From positions 7,629,961-7,693,960 of the forward strand of contig OX459108.1 of assembly GCA_949775045.1 (NCBI GenBank): a DNA stretch of 64,000 bases. The letters are read 5' to 3'. The DNA comes from Metridium senile. Taxonomy: Eukaryota > Cnidaria > Anthozoa > Actiniaria > Metridiidae. Shown one piece after another: positions 63,101 to 64,000 of this stretch. How positions within the stretch are numbered: position 1 is the first letter of the stretch; every line of letters begins with the position of its first letter. Made by a program: the position numbers and the translations under genes. The notes below the pieces were generated by a model, which saw only the letters and a program-made list of their open reading frames with translations, was not told the origin of the DNA and did no database searches.

Positions 63101-64000
63101 TTAAATTAGCTACATTATATATAAAGTTAATCATTGGTTAGTGTTATTTGAGCTTTGAACAATCAACCCCAGATCGCTTACCTGTAGAGGTGTTCAAGGA
63201 CGTTGCCATTGTCGTTGCCGTTGTCGTTGGCAATGTCGCTGTCGTTCCCTTTGTCATTATCTCTGTCGTTGTCGCTGTCGCTGTCGTAATTGTCTGAGTA
63301 GATGTAGTTATCCTGGCATCGACACCTGAAATGTTCAATATTTGACACTAGACTTATTTAGTAAATGAACAAACGATGTCTTGATGGGCAATTTGACCTA
63401 TCTTGTGCAGTCAGGTTAGTATTTAACCTACCATGTACAGTAAGGTTAGTATTTGACCTACCATGTACAGTAAGGTTAGTATTTGACCTACCATGTACAG
63501 TAAGGTTAGTATTTGATCTACCATGTACAGTAAGGTTAGTATTTGACCTACCATGTACAGTAAGGTTAGTATTTGACCTACCATGTACAGTAAGGTTAGT
63601 ATTTGACCTACCATGTACAGTAAGGTTAGTATTTGACCTACCATGTACAGTAAGATTTGTATACTGAGTCGCTTTCTCGGCATTTTCAGGCTGTCCCACC
63701 TGTACCGTGTATAGCCTTGCATCACTAGTGATATTGAGGTTTCTAATTGCAAATAATATATTCACCACGGTGCCACTCTGATAAACATTACATTTCAAAT
63801 CCGAATCTCGACTTGTAAATGTAGGATAGACATGACGTGAGCCAGATTTGCCAATTTTGATCATATGTTCATCTGAACCTTCAGACTGTTTTTGGTACAC
63901 TTTAAAATAAGTCCATGCATTATTTGGTGAGTTAAAGTTGGAAAGATCGGCCAGCCAAGTGATTGTAACACTTTGTCCTTCTATTCCCACAGCTGACGGG
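60172..64000 (-). CDS. Receptor gene E: Ig-like ectodomain with ITIM/ITAM tail, membrane exon missing
   Basis: Minus-strand exons in view: an Ig-like exon entering from the right edge, 63182-63325 Thr-rich stalk (48 codons), 61383-61416 micro-exon, 60172-60756 tail (194 residues). The Ig segment reads GQSVTITW (B strand), WTYFKVYQK (C strand), DARLYTVQV (F strand) and TQYTNLTVHG (G strand), with Thr and Thr/Val where the canonical cysteines would be. It runs into 30-bp repeats (63421-63660). The tail has SIYEYL, KLYEYM (YxxM), SPYGSL and an ITAM-spaced YQEL-8-YQSL; the proximal YEPL pair is lost (SLYNAS). Between 61616 and 63150, where the membrane and first micro-exon should lie, are unrelated repeats and a Crypton fragment. 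Without a cryptic membrane exon this copy cannot make a normal receptor. The start is outside the window. Confidence 0.7.
62000..62941 (-). pseudogene. Crypton-derived N-terminal gene fragment
   Basis: Exon 1 (62758-62941) starts MNDQNDQEFPTFEVN and reads RRFADVNNENLNTLVEESQA...KWAAVSDLQ, then splices (GTTAGT) in phase 1 to 62000-62106, WCSEKNIEEKVGEMSCENL..RRFYAKARSKN, ending at a TAA. This is the helical N-terminal region of Crypton/KIAA1958/QRICH1-like (DUF3504) proteins. The tyrosine recombinase is absent and the frame stops at about 97 residues, where relatives continue. A dispersed repeat (62150-62580) lies in the intron. Confidence 0.65.
62150..62580. repeat. 430-bp dispersed repeat, copy 2 (inverted)
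   Basis: Inverse of 5478-5915, starting ACCCTGGGTACCAGGGGTTA and ending CTAGTTTCTAGGG. Confidence 0.75.
63421..63660 (-). repeat. 8 x 30-bp minisatellite encoding NLTVHGRSNT
   Basis: Eight 30-bp units follow the Ig-like exon of gene E. On the coding strand each gives a 10-residue repeat with one N-glycosylation sequon (NLT). Each also contains CATG|GTAGGT, a plausible 5' splice site in phase 1, the phase used by the receptor exons. One unit reads GTAGAT. The repeat is open in several frames because 30 is divisible by 3. Confidence 0.9.

Noticed and set aside
63421..63660. Regular 30-bp repeats resembling a CRISPR array
   Set aside because: There are no unique spacers; the units are contiguous and coding, in a eukaryotic exon context.
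63365..63752. Repeat ORFs on the plus strand and in another minus frame across the 30-bp array
   Set aside because: Open only because the repeat length is a multiple of three; the frame continuous with the Ig domain is the credible one.

Overview
This is eukaryotic, intron-containing, AT-rich DNA, most likely from an invertebrate and probably an anthozoan cnidarian (coral or anemone). The reasons are the mix of small-exon receptor genes with many DNA transposons (ISL2EU, Mutator-like, TTAA-specific, Crypton-derived), CR1/L2-type LINEs and tRNA-headed SINEs, and receptor tails that resemble cnidarian allorecognition proteins. The species call is inference. I see no bacterial features, rRNA or genuine tRNA gene.

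The backbone is a head-to-tail array on the minus strand of one receptor gene, in at least five copies plus an orphan first exon: unit 0 (1920-1995, first exon only), gene A (11526 down to 6229), gene B (19513 to 13431), gene C (35554 to 21483), gene D (46525 to 43798, broken) and gene E (beyond 64000 to 60172). The model for A is signal peptide, C-type lectin-like domain (CTLD), Pro/Thr linker, Thr-rich stalk, one membrane helix, two micro-exons, and a tail exon carrying ITIM-like motifs and two ITAM-spaced tyrosine pairs. The hand-built exon joins of A and B stay in frame from start to stop (456 and 427 residues). C keeps the plan but has a frameshifted tail and a damaged stalk splice site. 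D is a pseudogene. E joins the same tail to an immunoglobulin-like exon instead of a CTLD and has lost the membrane exon. Intergenic and promoter sequence was duplicated with the genes.

Between and inside the receptor genes lie many mobile elements, several dated by comparing paralogous filled and empty sites. They include a 2.1-kb element with a PB1-domain ORF (3866-6004), a 5'-truncated CR1/L2-type LINE (26008-29035), a 7.3-kb ISL2EU-type transposon with a THAP/DDE transposase and a SWIM/YqaJ partner (35951-43235) that itself carries a nested element, a second copy of that nested element (46972-49561), three Mutator-like elements, TTAA-flanked MITEs and a 2.9-kb element (56993-59893). Non-array genes are only fragments: a YWTD beta-propeller piece (50239-51371), Crypton-derived N-termini, and unrecognised ORFs at 3-527 and 1268-1711.

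If expressed, the receptors would display a lectin or Ig ectodomain and signal through SH2-binding tyrosines. The array shows the paralogs diverging in sugar-site motif, stalk length, ectodomain type and number of signalling motifs.
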